From Marinobacter sp. ANT_B65 (GTDB lineage Bacteria > Pseudomonadota > Gammaproteobacteria > Pseudomonadales > Oleiphilaceae), in NCBI RefSeq assembly GCF_002407605.1, contig NZ_NXGV01000001.1:1588076-1652075 (forward strand): a stretch of 64,000 nt of DNA. The letters are read 5' to 3'. The notes beneath the pieces were generated by a model. It did not search any database. It was not told the DNA's origin and worked only from the letters and a program-made list of their open reading frames with translations. Positions within the stretch are counted from its first letter, which is position 1, and every line of letters begins with the position of its first letter. Shown here in pieces: positions 56,247 through 64,000 of this stretch. The translations under genes and the position numbers were made by a program.

Positions 56247-58286
56247 ATGCCTGTTGGTGAAGGGAAATTCAAGCTTTATGCCAAGTTGCCGGCGCCTTTG
56301 ACGGCTGGTTTGTGGCGGCTGAGAGCCGATCAGCATTTCACGGCACAGTCCGGGGATGCAACGCTGGACGAGAACGATCTGCGCGTAAATCAGGAAAACA
56401 TCCACTTGCGTATACGGTCGCCGAGATACCTGTTGCCGCCGGACCAGATCCTGTCTACTTACCCACCCGCAAACTCGTTTGGGAGCTATGGAAGCCGCTT
56501 GCCGCAGGTGGTTATCAAGCGCCGAACGCTGCCTTGGGAGCGTAGCCTTGATGGTGCACCGGAATACACTCCCTGGCTTGCTCTGGTTTTGATTGCCGAG
56601 GGCGAGGCAAAACTTGAAACCTCAGTGGATGTGAACAACTGTGTAACAGCCGGCGTAGAACTTGAGGGACTGAAAGAAGTTGCGAAAGGCAATTGCCTGG
56701 TTGCCAAACAATCACTGATTCACCGCGTTTTCCCTACCAAGAACGACATTGATCTGTTGGCCCATGCCCGGGAAGTGGACATCCGGGACACTGAATTGAT
56801 GATGGGAGATGACGACGGTTTCCTCGCCGTTGTGATCAGCAACCGCTTGCCCCTGCCGGGCAAGGATGAAAACGGAAATGACGCACCGGTGAAGTACCTT
56901 GCGTGCCTGATCAACCTGGAAGGCCAGTACGATGTGTTATTGAACCGCTCGCCGGATCCGGCACCCACCTTCGTAACAACGTTCGTAACCCAGCACCTTT
57001 CGTTTCATGAGAACTATGCACAGAACGATCATGTCGTCATGGGGACTGCGCTTGCGCCCGGGGGCCCGGGCATTAATCCAGTCGACCTGGGTGAACTGAC
57101 CAACCCGGTTCCGTTGGCACAAGGTATTAAAGGCTCTCATACCACCCGATACCAGTCCGGTGTGGCGACGGGAGGGGGGGCAAAGCCTTTTTCAGGAAAC
57201 GGGCAATGGTCGATTTCTCCAACTGCCAACGACACATCGGCGAAAGTTGCCCTGCAGATGGCGGCGCCTTTTCGCAATGTCGATGAATTCCAGGTGCTTC
57301 CTTATGACCCGGAATATCGTTTTCCGGTTCTTTTGCACTGGAGCTTTACCACGACGGGCGATACCACTTTCCGTTCCCTTATGACTAACCTTGATTCCCG
57401 GTTGCTGGGCGACAAGGGCAGTTCTGCAAAGCCTCCAAGCGGGAGACTTCCCCTTGAAGTGGCGGAGAGCGGACATGTCGGGCTGGGGCACCAGACACGC
57501 GAAGGCGACCGGGTACGCGCTTGGTATCGCGGTCCTCTGGTGCCACACCCGACGAAAAATTCCGGCTCTGACAGGCTGAAACTTGCTCACAGTTCGGATC
57601 AGCTCAGGATCGTGATTCCCGATGGTCGGGAGGACCTCTCGCTGGCGACGGCCTTCGAAATCGGACGGCTACTGACGCTCTCCCAGCCCTCCATTATTGC
57701 CTCACTGATGCGCTGGCGACAGGCGGATTACCATGCGGCACGCCTGCATGCGCTAATGACCGCTAACCAGAGCCTTTGGGAAGAGGTGCTGGGTGTCGGT
57801 TTTGAGAAGATCGACGCTCACAGGATAGGCCCTCTGGTAGGCCGTTTGTTTGCAGACGCCATCGCTAAAAACCCGGAACAGTTCCTTGGTAACCCCCGTG
57901 CCCGGGTTACGGCCGGTCGACCGCTGGAGTTCGAAGGCAAAGCAACGGCCGTTCTGGCGCGGGGGCTTGGGCTGAAAAAATCTCTTTTTACCGGAGACCT
58001 CACCAAAGTATTCAATGGGCTGCGTGATGCCAAGATTCCGAGGGATAACCTGATGCTATCGGAACTCGGACGCGTCGATGTTCGGGATACCCTCGGAGTC
58101 GATCTCGACAAGCAACGCATCGACCTGGTTTCCAGTGCGCTTTCAAACAAATTACTGGATGACCATCTGACTGGCCCGGCATTTCCGGTAACAGACCGTT
58201 TCAGGGTCGACGTCGTGAATGACAACCTGGATGTAATCCTGCGCGACCCACGGCGTCACGGCTTCACGGATGAGGACGAATCATGA
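56247..58286 (+). CDS. Hypothetical protein of the giant-protein operon (679 aa)
   Basis: The product has 679 residues, soluble, with no signal peptide. The ATG has a strong ribosome site (GGAGGAG, 9 nt upstream) that overlaps the end of the giant gene. The N-terminus FKLYAKLPAPLTAGLWRLRA and a Pro-rich PRYLLPPDQILSTYPP (about 53-68) suggest a beta-sandwich start. The rest mixes beta and helical parts (LDKQRIDLVSSALSNKLLDD near 630). I do not recognise it. It overlaps the next gene by 4 bp (ATGA). Confidence 0.8.
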   Translation: MPVGEGKFKLYAKLPAPLTAGLWRLRADQHFTAQSGDATLDENDLRVNQENIHLRIRSPRYLLPPDQILSTYPPANSFGSYGSRLPQVVIKRRTLPWERSLDGAPEYTPWLALVLIAEGEAKLETSVDVNNCVTAGVELEGLKEVAKGNCLVAKQSLIHRVFPTKNDIDLLAHAREVDIRDTELMMGDDDGFLAVVISNRLPLPGKDENGNDAPVKYLACLINLEGQYDVLLNRSPDPAPTFVTTFVTQHLSFHENYAQNDHVVMGTALAPGGPGINPVDLGELTNPVPLAQGIKGSHTTRYQSGVATGGGAKPFSGNGQWSISPTANDTSAKVALQMAAPFRNVDEFQVLPYDPEYRFPVLLHWSFTTTGDTTFRSLMTNLDSRLLGDKGSSAKPPSGRLPLEVAESGHVGLGHQTREGDRVRAWYRGPLVPHPTKNSGSDRLKLAHSSDQLRIVIPDGREDLSLATAFEIGRLLTLSQPSIIASLMRWRQADYHAARLHALMTANQSLWEEVLGVGFEKIDAHRIGPLVGRLFADAIAKNPEQFLGNPRARVTAGRPLEFEGKATAVLARGLGLKKSLFTGDLTKVFNGLRDAKIPRDNLMLSELGRVDVRDTLGVDLDKQRIDLVSSALSNKLLDDHLTGPAFPVTDRFRVDVVNDNLDVILRDPRRHGFTDEDES

Positions 58287-59257
58287 TCAATATAAGCAGC
58301 GATATTCTTGAGCACCTGGGCGCAGAGCTTGTGAAAGCAGAGCGAGTTCCCGCTACAGAATTCAAACCCGACGAAAACACCGCTATGCCGGCAGAGCTCC
58401 GAAACTGGCTCGTTCGGCTGCGATTACTGGAAGGCGTGCCTTTTGCCAACCTGGTCGCCGACAGCGAACTGCTTCCACAGGAATCCATTCGTTGGTTTTA
58501 CCTGGATCGGCGCTGGACGGACGCCGTCGTGCAAGGTGCACTGAGCGTCGGCACAGTGAACAGCGACGACCGAATACAAATCGAAGCTCAGTACGCCGCC
58601 ATTCGCGCAGAGCTGGATACTGAGGAACGGAATGTTAGACGAGTCGAAGGCATGGCCAGATTCGCCGGACAGCCAGGCCCCATCACCGGTTTTCTGTTGC
58701 GGTCTTCTGCCGTATCCGGGTGGCCAGGCCTTCATGTCCGAGCGTTCAACGTGGACCTGGTAGACAAAGACGATGACCGCTTCCCGGAAGACGACCCTCG
58801 TCGAATCCGGCTGCTGCGACTTGAACGGCTCGCCCCGGCTGTGCTGCTTTGCATATTTGATGGAATTCCCAAGGTCGTCCATATCGAAGAACCGAGGCAG
58901 GGCATCCAGTTCGGGTTTATGCACAAGGACAACGGCAACCAACGCTCAGCCAAGCTGCGCCCCCGCGCTAAAGCTGACTTTGAGTACCTGGATAAAGATG
59001 GTGGAAAGGATATAGACGTTCCCTTCCGGGTTGGCTCGTCTGGCGTGGTAGATATTCGCCGTTTGTCTGAAGCCCTTGAGGCGCATGATGAAACAGGTGC
59101 CAACGAAGACGGCTTGAACAGCGCCGAATACGCTCTACAGCTCATTCAGTTTCCGTGGCGACAGGTGTTTGGCGAAATTCAGGTGCCGCCAATCCATGAA
59201 ATGTTCCGGGCCTCCATCGAGTATGTGTCGATGGTCAATTCCACCTTCAAGCTGTGA
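58283..59257 (+). CDS. Hypothetical protein of the giant-protein operon (324 aa)
   Basis: The product has 324 residues, acidic and soluble. It starts MINISSDILEHLGAELVKAE (helical) and continues with strands such as GFLLRSSAVSGWPGLHVRAF near residue 137 and LRLERLAPAVLLCIFDGIP near 178. No family is recognised. The start overlaps the previous stop. The next gene starts 8 nt after its stop with TGAGG from the stop region as a ribosome site. Confidence 0.75.
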   Translation: MINISSDILEHLGAELVKAERVPATEFKPDENTAMPAELRNWLVRLRLLEGVPFANLVADSELLPQESIRWFYLDRRWTDAVVQGALSVGTVNSDDRIQIEAQYAAIRAELDTEERNVRRVEGMARFAGQPGPITGFLLRSSAVSGWPGLHVRAFNVDLVDKDDDRFPEDDPRRIRLLRLERLAPAVLLCIFDGIPKVVHIEEPRQGIQFGFMHKDNGNQRSAKLRPRAKADFEYLDKDGGKDIDVPFRVGSSGVVDIRRLSEALEAHDETGANEDGLNSAEYALQLIQFPWRQVFGEIQVPPIHEMFRASIEYVSMVNSTFKL

Positions 59258-59265
59258 GGCCCGCC

Positions 59266-62200
59266 ATGTTCAAACATTTGCTCAAAAAGAAAATACTCGA
59301 CAAAGCCGTCTATGACGAGCGCTGGGCATGGCTTGTCAGGGCAAACACAGACCCGGGTTCAGTTACAACCTGGGACCCGAACCTGCGCCGAAGCAAACGC
59401 ATACTGGTTCCCATTGATGTTCAGGCCTACGTGGCCAACGATGCCAACCGGGAAACCCTGGTACCTGTGACAGGAGGGCCGGGTGATCCATTGCCGTTTG
59501 CCGAAGGCACAGTGCCTGAGGCTGGTATACACCTGCACTGGGCGCTACCCGACGCGTTGCTCAGAGGCGGCGATTCGGCGGCAGGCGGCGAACTCGAGAT
59601 GACCGAACTGCCCGACCGCTGGGTGGTTATTCGTTCCCTGTTTCCTGTGGGTATCAACCGACCCATGATCCGAGGCTGGGTGGTGGATGCAAAGAAAGGA
59701 TCCATAACACCACTGGATCAATATAAGGGGGCAACTCATAACAATGAGGACAAACCTACCTTCGACCAACTCGACGGGACGATTGGGGGATCGCCCCTGT
59801 GGACGGCATCCTATCACGCGAGTGCAGGGCGGTTCGGCTTCCACGATGCACTGGAGGATCTGCCCAGACTGAAGAAAGTTGCGAAGGACGGCTTCGAGAA
59901 TAACGTGGCTACCTACGTGGTGGCAGGCTGGCATACCGATAGCAACAAGGACCCCCTGGCAGTCAGCAAGGCAGATTTGCTGGACGTACTTTCAGAGCTT
60001 GGCTGGCAGCTTGATCCAGAGGCCGAACCGCCCGGCAATGAGCCGGACCTTGCAGTGGCAGAGCGGTTACTCGCCAAGGGCAAGTTTAAACAACCATCTG
60101 ACACAACACCCACAAAAATCATTTCCCGCGGTAGAGAAGAGACGTTTACTTACATTGATGTAGTCCCGGATATGGCCTTGCCTGTTCATAAAGCGGCCAA
60201 AGTTTTTATTGCTCAGAAACCACCTGCGTTTCTGTCGCTATTTCACGGGATGATTACCGGTGTGCCCGTGGAGGCAGCGCTGCCAGGCGCGGATGAGCGG
60301 CCCCGAAACGCGTCGCTGTCTGTTTCTGCGGGTTTTGATACCGACGATCTTGTGACTGCTCTCGGCGCTCAAACCTTAGGGGGCAGCCTGTCTCAGAGAC
60401 GTGCGGCAGAAATGATAGCGGCGGCCTTTACCAGCGATCTCATTGACAGGTTTGGAACCCAGGATGGCCTCAGAGATATTGCCGAGCGCGAACACAATGA
60501 CATGTTCAGTTCATTACCCGGAAAGCCTTTGCCTTCAGCGAAACTCGACCACCTGAGAGCTGAGGACTCGGCATCGGTAAATGCCACCACGGTAGGGCGC
60601 AAAGGTCGGACCAAGCTCGCCAGCCAAACCAAGGATGAATACCCCAGCCCCCTTGCACAATGGCGGGACAAGGTCGTTTTCAGACCGGCCGGCAAGGCAT
60701 TCAAAGAGCCAGCGAGAAATATTGACGATAAGTCCGCTAAAGATAAAAGTGTGCCTGGAAACCGGCGCACTGTAGAGCGGCCAGCTCCAAGGATATTTAT
60801 CCCTCAGCCGCCCTCCATTGCCATAAAAGGAGCCCGGCCCAGCCTGCGTCATCATTTCGATGGTTTGTACGACGATGAAGGCCGTTTGCGGTGCCGTTAC
60901 CCGAACGAAGCCGTAAAAGGTATCAAAGGCGTCGTAAAAGCTCGCGACCTTTTACCGACACTCGGGTCCGGTGCCATTCCGCCTGAGGTTCTGGCAGTCG
61001 TGCGCGAGGCCATGGTACTGAACCCTTATTGCAGCCGCTGGCTGGCCAACGCCGCCGCTGACAAAGAAGAGAATCGTGTTCAGTACCAGCATCGCATCGA
61101 AGGTGAAATGCTGCGGATGTTTTCCGTTGACGGGCGTTACGATGGGAGTGGGGTGTATACGCTGTCCGATAGCGTAATCAGTCCGCAGGCACCGGGAGAG
61201 GAAAACTGGCGCTCTGTATCTTTTTTCCAGACCGCTTTGAAGAAGCAGGCCGCGGCCGAACTGAGCCGTGCTTCATACCTCGAAGGCTCCAACCCAGGCC
61301 CCTTGGGGGTGACCGCATGGCGACAGCCCTGGGTTCCGCTATGGCTTGAATGGCGCGTAGAACTGGAAGGCTCGACCCGGATCAGTGATTGGGAACTTGG
61401 CCAACTGGAAATGATTCGTGGTGGCGATGCGGCTGACATCCAGTTGATCGAGATTGCGGGTCGCAGCCCGATCAACAGGGGGCTTGGCACTGCGCTCCAC
61501 AGCGGCATCGAACGGTGGATAAAAGCCGAACAGGAACGGGAGGCCACCAATGATTCTCTCACTGCTTCACAGCAAAGTTCACTGGAATCACTGGCGGATT
61601 TTCTGGAGCCTCTGGACCTGGCTTCAGCTTCGTTAGATGGAATCCGCGAACAGCTTTTAGGGCTCAACTATCGCGGCGGGTTTTTCTCTGCCCCCGAAGC
61701 CGATGATCGCCCGGAGGTGGTCGCAGACCCATTGCCGTTGTTTGGTGGCACTCTCAAATTCAGCGCACTGAGGCTGGTGGATGCATTCGGGCGGGTTCTG
61801 GATGTGCCCACCAACAACATCCACACGATTACATCGTTAGAGATCAGCGACGAGCCCTCGTCCATGAAAATGTCCGCAAGGATACAAGGCGGGGCGCGCT
61901 GGTTGTTTCGCCTGGTTGATCCAGCCTACCTGGGAGAGCCTTTGCTCGCACCGGAAGCCTTCGTCAATCAATTGGAGCCGGATCTCGCGGTTAACCCTGT
62001 CGCCGGTTTCCTGCTCAGTGATCACATTGATGAATCTCTGGAGATCTTTGATATTAAAGGCAATGCTCTGGGCCAGATAAGCCATCACGAGCTCACGGGT
62101 GCCGTGCGCTGGGAACCTGCACCGGGGCGGCCACTTCCGCCGGGAGCTGGCCCCATGGCAGAGCTGCCACCCAGTGCCACACCTTTGGGCAAGCTGGCAG

Positions 62201-63063
62201 CCGGCGTTATCCGGTCAGATGTCCGGCAACGCGATGGCAAGCTTCCTCAATCTGAAAGTTCTTTGACCGCGCTTCTCCGCGCAATCGATACCACCCTCTG
62301 GACAGTAGACACCTACAGCACGCTTGGGTCGTCAACAGTCGCCGGGCTGGTTGGCCGTCCGATTGCGGTGGTGAAGGCAACGCTGAGGCTCGATATTCCT
62401 GATGATCTGGACAAGGTTCGGGTCGATTCAGAAGAAACAGCCAAAGCCAGACGTGCGGCTTTTGACGCCTTACGGGATGAGTCTTTTCCCGTGCGTTTGG
62501 GCGACTTGCAGAGAAGCGACGACTCGTTGCTGGGTTATTTCATCGACGACAATTACGACCATTTTCATCTGGTCGACAAATCCATAGCCGCTCTCGCCCG
62601 GGATTCCGGCCGCCGTCGTGGCCAGCTTGGCTTGCTCGGCCAAGTCCACATACCTGGTGTTCAACCCTTGGATCACCCCTATCTGTTCAGCGACGACACG
62701 CTCTATATCAAACCCGGGCAGTCATATCGACTGACGTTGCTGATGCTTCCAGCGGGCAAGGTAAACCTGACGTCAGGTGTATTGCCCAGAAAATCTCTGG
62801 CGTTGAATGATGCGTGGATCAATAGGGGACTGAAACGTGTTATTCCCTCAGTAAGAGTAGGGCCGGTGCTGGTAGATCCGGAGAAAATCAGATTGCCAAA
62901 GGTGAATCTGTTGGGAGATCGACAACAATTCACTAAACGTACAGGGCCACTGACATGGAGAGATGATCCGATCGTTTCAGCGAGCCAATCCGCCTTGTTG
63001 CCGCGTATGCCCCATGAATTTCAGGAAGGCTGGATTCGGATAATCGAGGAGGATGAATCATGA
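59266..63063 (+). CDS. Hypothetical large protein of the giant-protein operon (1265 aa)
   Basis: The product has 1265 residues from the ATG at 59266 (GTG at 59254 would add 4; GAGG at 59256-59259 favours the ATG). It is soluble, with no signal peptide or membrane helix. The start is basic (MFKHLLKKKILDKAV). Recognisable but unnamed blocks are GIHLHWALPDALLRGGD near 87, RHHFDGLYDDEGRLRCRYP near 530 and GYFIDDNYDHFHLVDK near 1090. From memory, long hypothetical proteins with HLHWALPDAL occur in actinobacteria and myxobacteria, always of unknown role. Its stop overlaps the next start (ATGA). Confidence 0.8.
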   Translation: MFKHLLKKKILDKAVYDERWAWLVRANTDPGSVTTWDPNLRRSKRILVPIDVQAYVANDANRETLVPVTGGPGDPLPFAEGTVPEAGIHLHWALPDALLRGGDSAAGGELEMTELPDRWVVIRSLFPVGINRPMIRGWVVDAKKGSITPLDQYKGATHNNEDKPTFDQLDGTIGGSPLWTASYHASAGRFGFHDALEDLPRLKKVAKDGFENNVATYVVAGWHTDSNKDPLAVSKADLLDVLSELGWQLDPEAEPPGNEPDLAVAERLLAKGKFKQPSDTTPTKIISRGREETFTYIDVVPDMALPVHKAAKVFIAQKPPAFLSLFHGMITGVPVEAALPGADERPRNASLSVSAGFDTDDLVTALGAQTLGGSLSQRRAAEMIAAAFTSDLIDRFGTQDGLRDIAEREHNDMFSSLPGKPLPSAKLDHLRAEDSASVNATTVGRKGRTKLASQTKDEYPSPLAQWRDKVVFRPAGKAFKEPARNIDDKSAKDKSVPGNRRTVERPAPRIFIPQPPSIAIKGARPSLRHHFDGLYDDEGRLRCRYPNEAVKGIKGVVKARDLLPTLGSGAIPPEVLAVVREAMVLNPYCSRWLANAAADKEENRVQYQHRIEGEMLRMFSVDGRYDGSGVYTLSDSVISPQAPGEENWRSVSFFQTALKKQAAAELSRASYLEGSNPGPLGVTAWRQPWVPLWLEWRVELEGSTRISDWELGQLEMIRGGDAADIQLIEIAGRSPINRGLGTALHSGIERWIKAEQEREATNDSLTASQQSSLESLADFLEPLDLASASLDGIREQLLGLNYRGGFFSAPEADDRPEVVADPLPLFGGTLKFSALRLVDAFGRVLDVPTNNIHTITSLEISDEPSSMKMSARIQGGARWLFRLVDPAYLGEPLLAPEAFVNQLEPDLAVNPVAGFLLSDHIDESLEIFDIKGNALGQISHHELTGAVRWEPAPGRPLPPGAGPMAELPPSATPLGKLAAGVIRSDVRQRDGKLPQSESSLTALLRAIDTTLWTVDTYSTLGSSTVAGLVGRPIAVVKATLRLDIPDDLDKVRVDSEETAKARRAAFDALRDESFPVRLGDLQRSDDSLLGYFIDDNYDHFHLVDKSIAALARDSGRRRGQLGLLGQVHIPGVQPLDHPYLFSDDTLYIKPGQSYRLTLLMLPAGKVNLTSGVLPRKSLALNDAWINRGLKRVIPSVRVGPVLVDPEKIRLPKVNLLGDRQQFTKRTGPLTWRDDPIVSASQSALLPRMPHEFQEGWIRIIEEDES

Positions 63064-64000
63064 CTAACGCATCCACCGACCCTCGCATTGCCGCGGAAAA
63101 AGCCTGGGAGCGCAGGCGAGACAGGAAATCTAAAAAACAAAAGAATTCAACCGCTCGCGATGCCTTTCTCGAGGGGAGTACAGGTTTTGTAGACCGCCAG
63201 GCCCTGTCAGCGTCTTTAAGTGCATTCATGACACAGGCGGAAATTGGCGAATTTGGTGAGCCTGGCCGAGCACCGGGGCCGTCACCGATGGCAGGGCCTG
63301 CACCTATGGCTTTTGCTGTTAACAACATCAATCGATGGGTGCCCATTGGACCCTCTGTGGTCAGGCAGGGGCAGGCAGATGGACGGCCCCGAGTATCCGG
63401 GCGAGTCCGTGACCTGGCCGTCAGCCCCGATGGCGTGCGGGCCTATGCAGGAACCGCCAAAGGCGGCGTCTGGTACACGGGCGATGGCGGCGCTACCTGG
63501 GAACCGCTTGGTGGCTGGGCCAACGAGCCCAGACGGATAGGTGGGAACGTAAGCGCGTTTGCCTCTGGTTGCCTGCTGGTGTCATTTGGAGCCAATGCGG
63601 CAGCTGATTTCGTGATGCTGGGAACGGGAGAAATTGGTGCCCGCCAGCGTGCAACGGGGCACACGGCAACCCGCGGTATGGGTATCCTTGTAGCAACGGG
63701 CCCCGCCAGTGCGGCGTTGGATGGAGATCCCTGGGAAACGGAAACCGGCATCAATGTTCTGGAAGGTGTTTCGGTAGATCGCATGGTGAGAGTTCCAGGC
63801 GCTGTGGTTGGCGCCAATGGCGACCAGGTAATCGCGGCGACATCCGGAGGTTTGTTCCGGGGCACCCGATCCATGGTAGGCGCCGATCTGGGCTTCACAT
63901 GGATCCCGCTGCAGTTCCCACCGGCTCCAGCAGTGCCGCCCGCTCGAGGTGTTGCGACCCAGTTCGCCGACCCTACGGATCTCTGCTACGTGGGCAATCG
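63060..64000 (+). CDS. BNR/Asp-box beta-propeller protein, 3'-truncated by window edge
   Basis: At least 313 residues are visible and the frame stays open to the end. The N-terminal 45 residues are charged (AEKAWERRRDRKSKKQKNST) and resemble a linker rather than a signal peptide. A propeller begins at about 115 with VRDLAVSPDGVRAYAGTAKG and an Asp box GDGGATWE (about 141-148). A second DLGFTW occurs near 277. BNR/sortilin-like propellers bind glycans or proteins. As last known gene of the operon it could be the binding subunit of the assembly. Confidence 0.8.
   Translation, partial: MTNASTDPRIAAEKAWERRRDRKSKKQKNSTARDAFLEGSTGFVDRQALSASLSAFMTQAEIGEFGEPGRAPGPSPMAGPAPMAFAVNNINRWVPIGPSVVRQGQADGRPRVSGRVRDLAVSPDGVRAYAGTAKGGVWYTGDGGATWEPLGGWANEPRRIGGNVSAFASGCLLVSFGANAAADFVMLGTGEIGARQRATGHTATRGMGILVATGPASAALDGDPWETETGINVLEGVSVDRMVRVPGAVVGANGDQVIAATSGGLFRGTRSMVGADLGFTWIPLQFPPAPAVPPARGVATQFADPTDLCYVGN

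Noticed and set aside
45830..64000. Contractile injection system or prophage
   Set aside because: No sheath, tube, baseplate, AAA ATPase, terminase, capsid or lysis gene is visible among the six genes.
1..64000. CRISPR array, tRNA or rRNA genes
   Set aside because: No regularly spaced direct repeats, cas-like proteins, cloverleaf sequences or rRNA-like conserved blocks were noticed. A covariance-model scan was not possible here.

Overview
The window looks like a chromosomal segment of a marine gammaproteobacterium. GC is moderate (mid-50s %) over the core genes and clearly lower over the acquired parts. The gene set (class II HMG-CoA reductase with a TRAP transporter, a SelD fused to a flavoprotein, AcpH, CHAD/PPK2, a TrkH-type K+ transporter) reminds me of Marinobacter and relatives. 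That assignment is from memory and was not checked. No rRNA, tRNA or CRISPR array was recognised.

Left end, 1-10.25 kb, is an accessory region. A 3'-truncated IS110/IS1111-type recombinase (minus strand) abuts a short integron cassette array with no integrase in the window. Four attC-like sites (about 936, 1323, 3141 and 3582) separate small unknown ORFs and one large cassette holding a divergent SDR/LysR pair. Next come a decayed stretch, an AraC regulator convergent with a LysE exporter, an IS1182-like transposase scrap, an AT-rich unknown ORF, a GNAT acetyltransferase, a lipoprotein, and a complete-length IS3-family (IS51/IS407-like) element whose orfB is broken.

Middle, 10.4-45.6 kb, is mostly core-like. 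It holds: MOSC; CHAD and PPK2 (polyphosphate); enoyl-CoA hydratase; an ABC-2 exporter with a DUF192 lipoprotein; cardiolipin synthase; a selenium module (PhnCDE-like putative selenate transporter, selenosugar synthase SenB, flavoprotein-SelD fusion); a PilZ-like protein; a GNAT-nitrilase fusion; a dCache chemoreceptor; RecQ; an acyltransferase; TrkH; AcpH; a RimB-like zinc protease family protein; a MocR regulator divergent from a TRAP-HMG-CoA reductase operon that I read as mevalonate uptake and catabolism; an alpha/beta hydrolase; and a second LysE-type exporter.

Right end, 45.6-64 kb, is the most unusual part. A tightly coupled, same-strand operon of six genes (198, 3270, 679, 324, 1265 and >313 aa) starts from a sigma70-like promoter with a palindrome in its spacer. 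Four of the five intergenic junctions are overlaps or gaps of no more than 6 nt. The second product is a giant protein of about 3270 residues with a stretch resembling DUF6603 proteins and an internal lipase-like segment whose nucleophile elbow lacks serine. The last, cut by the window edge, begins a BNR/Asp-box beta-propeller. None has an obvious signal peptide or membrane segment, and I recognise no characterised system. This is the best candidate for an undescribed multi-protein assembly.
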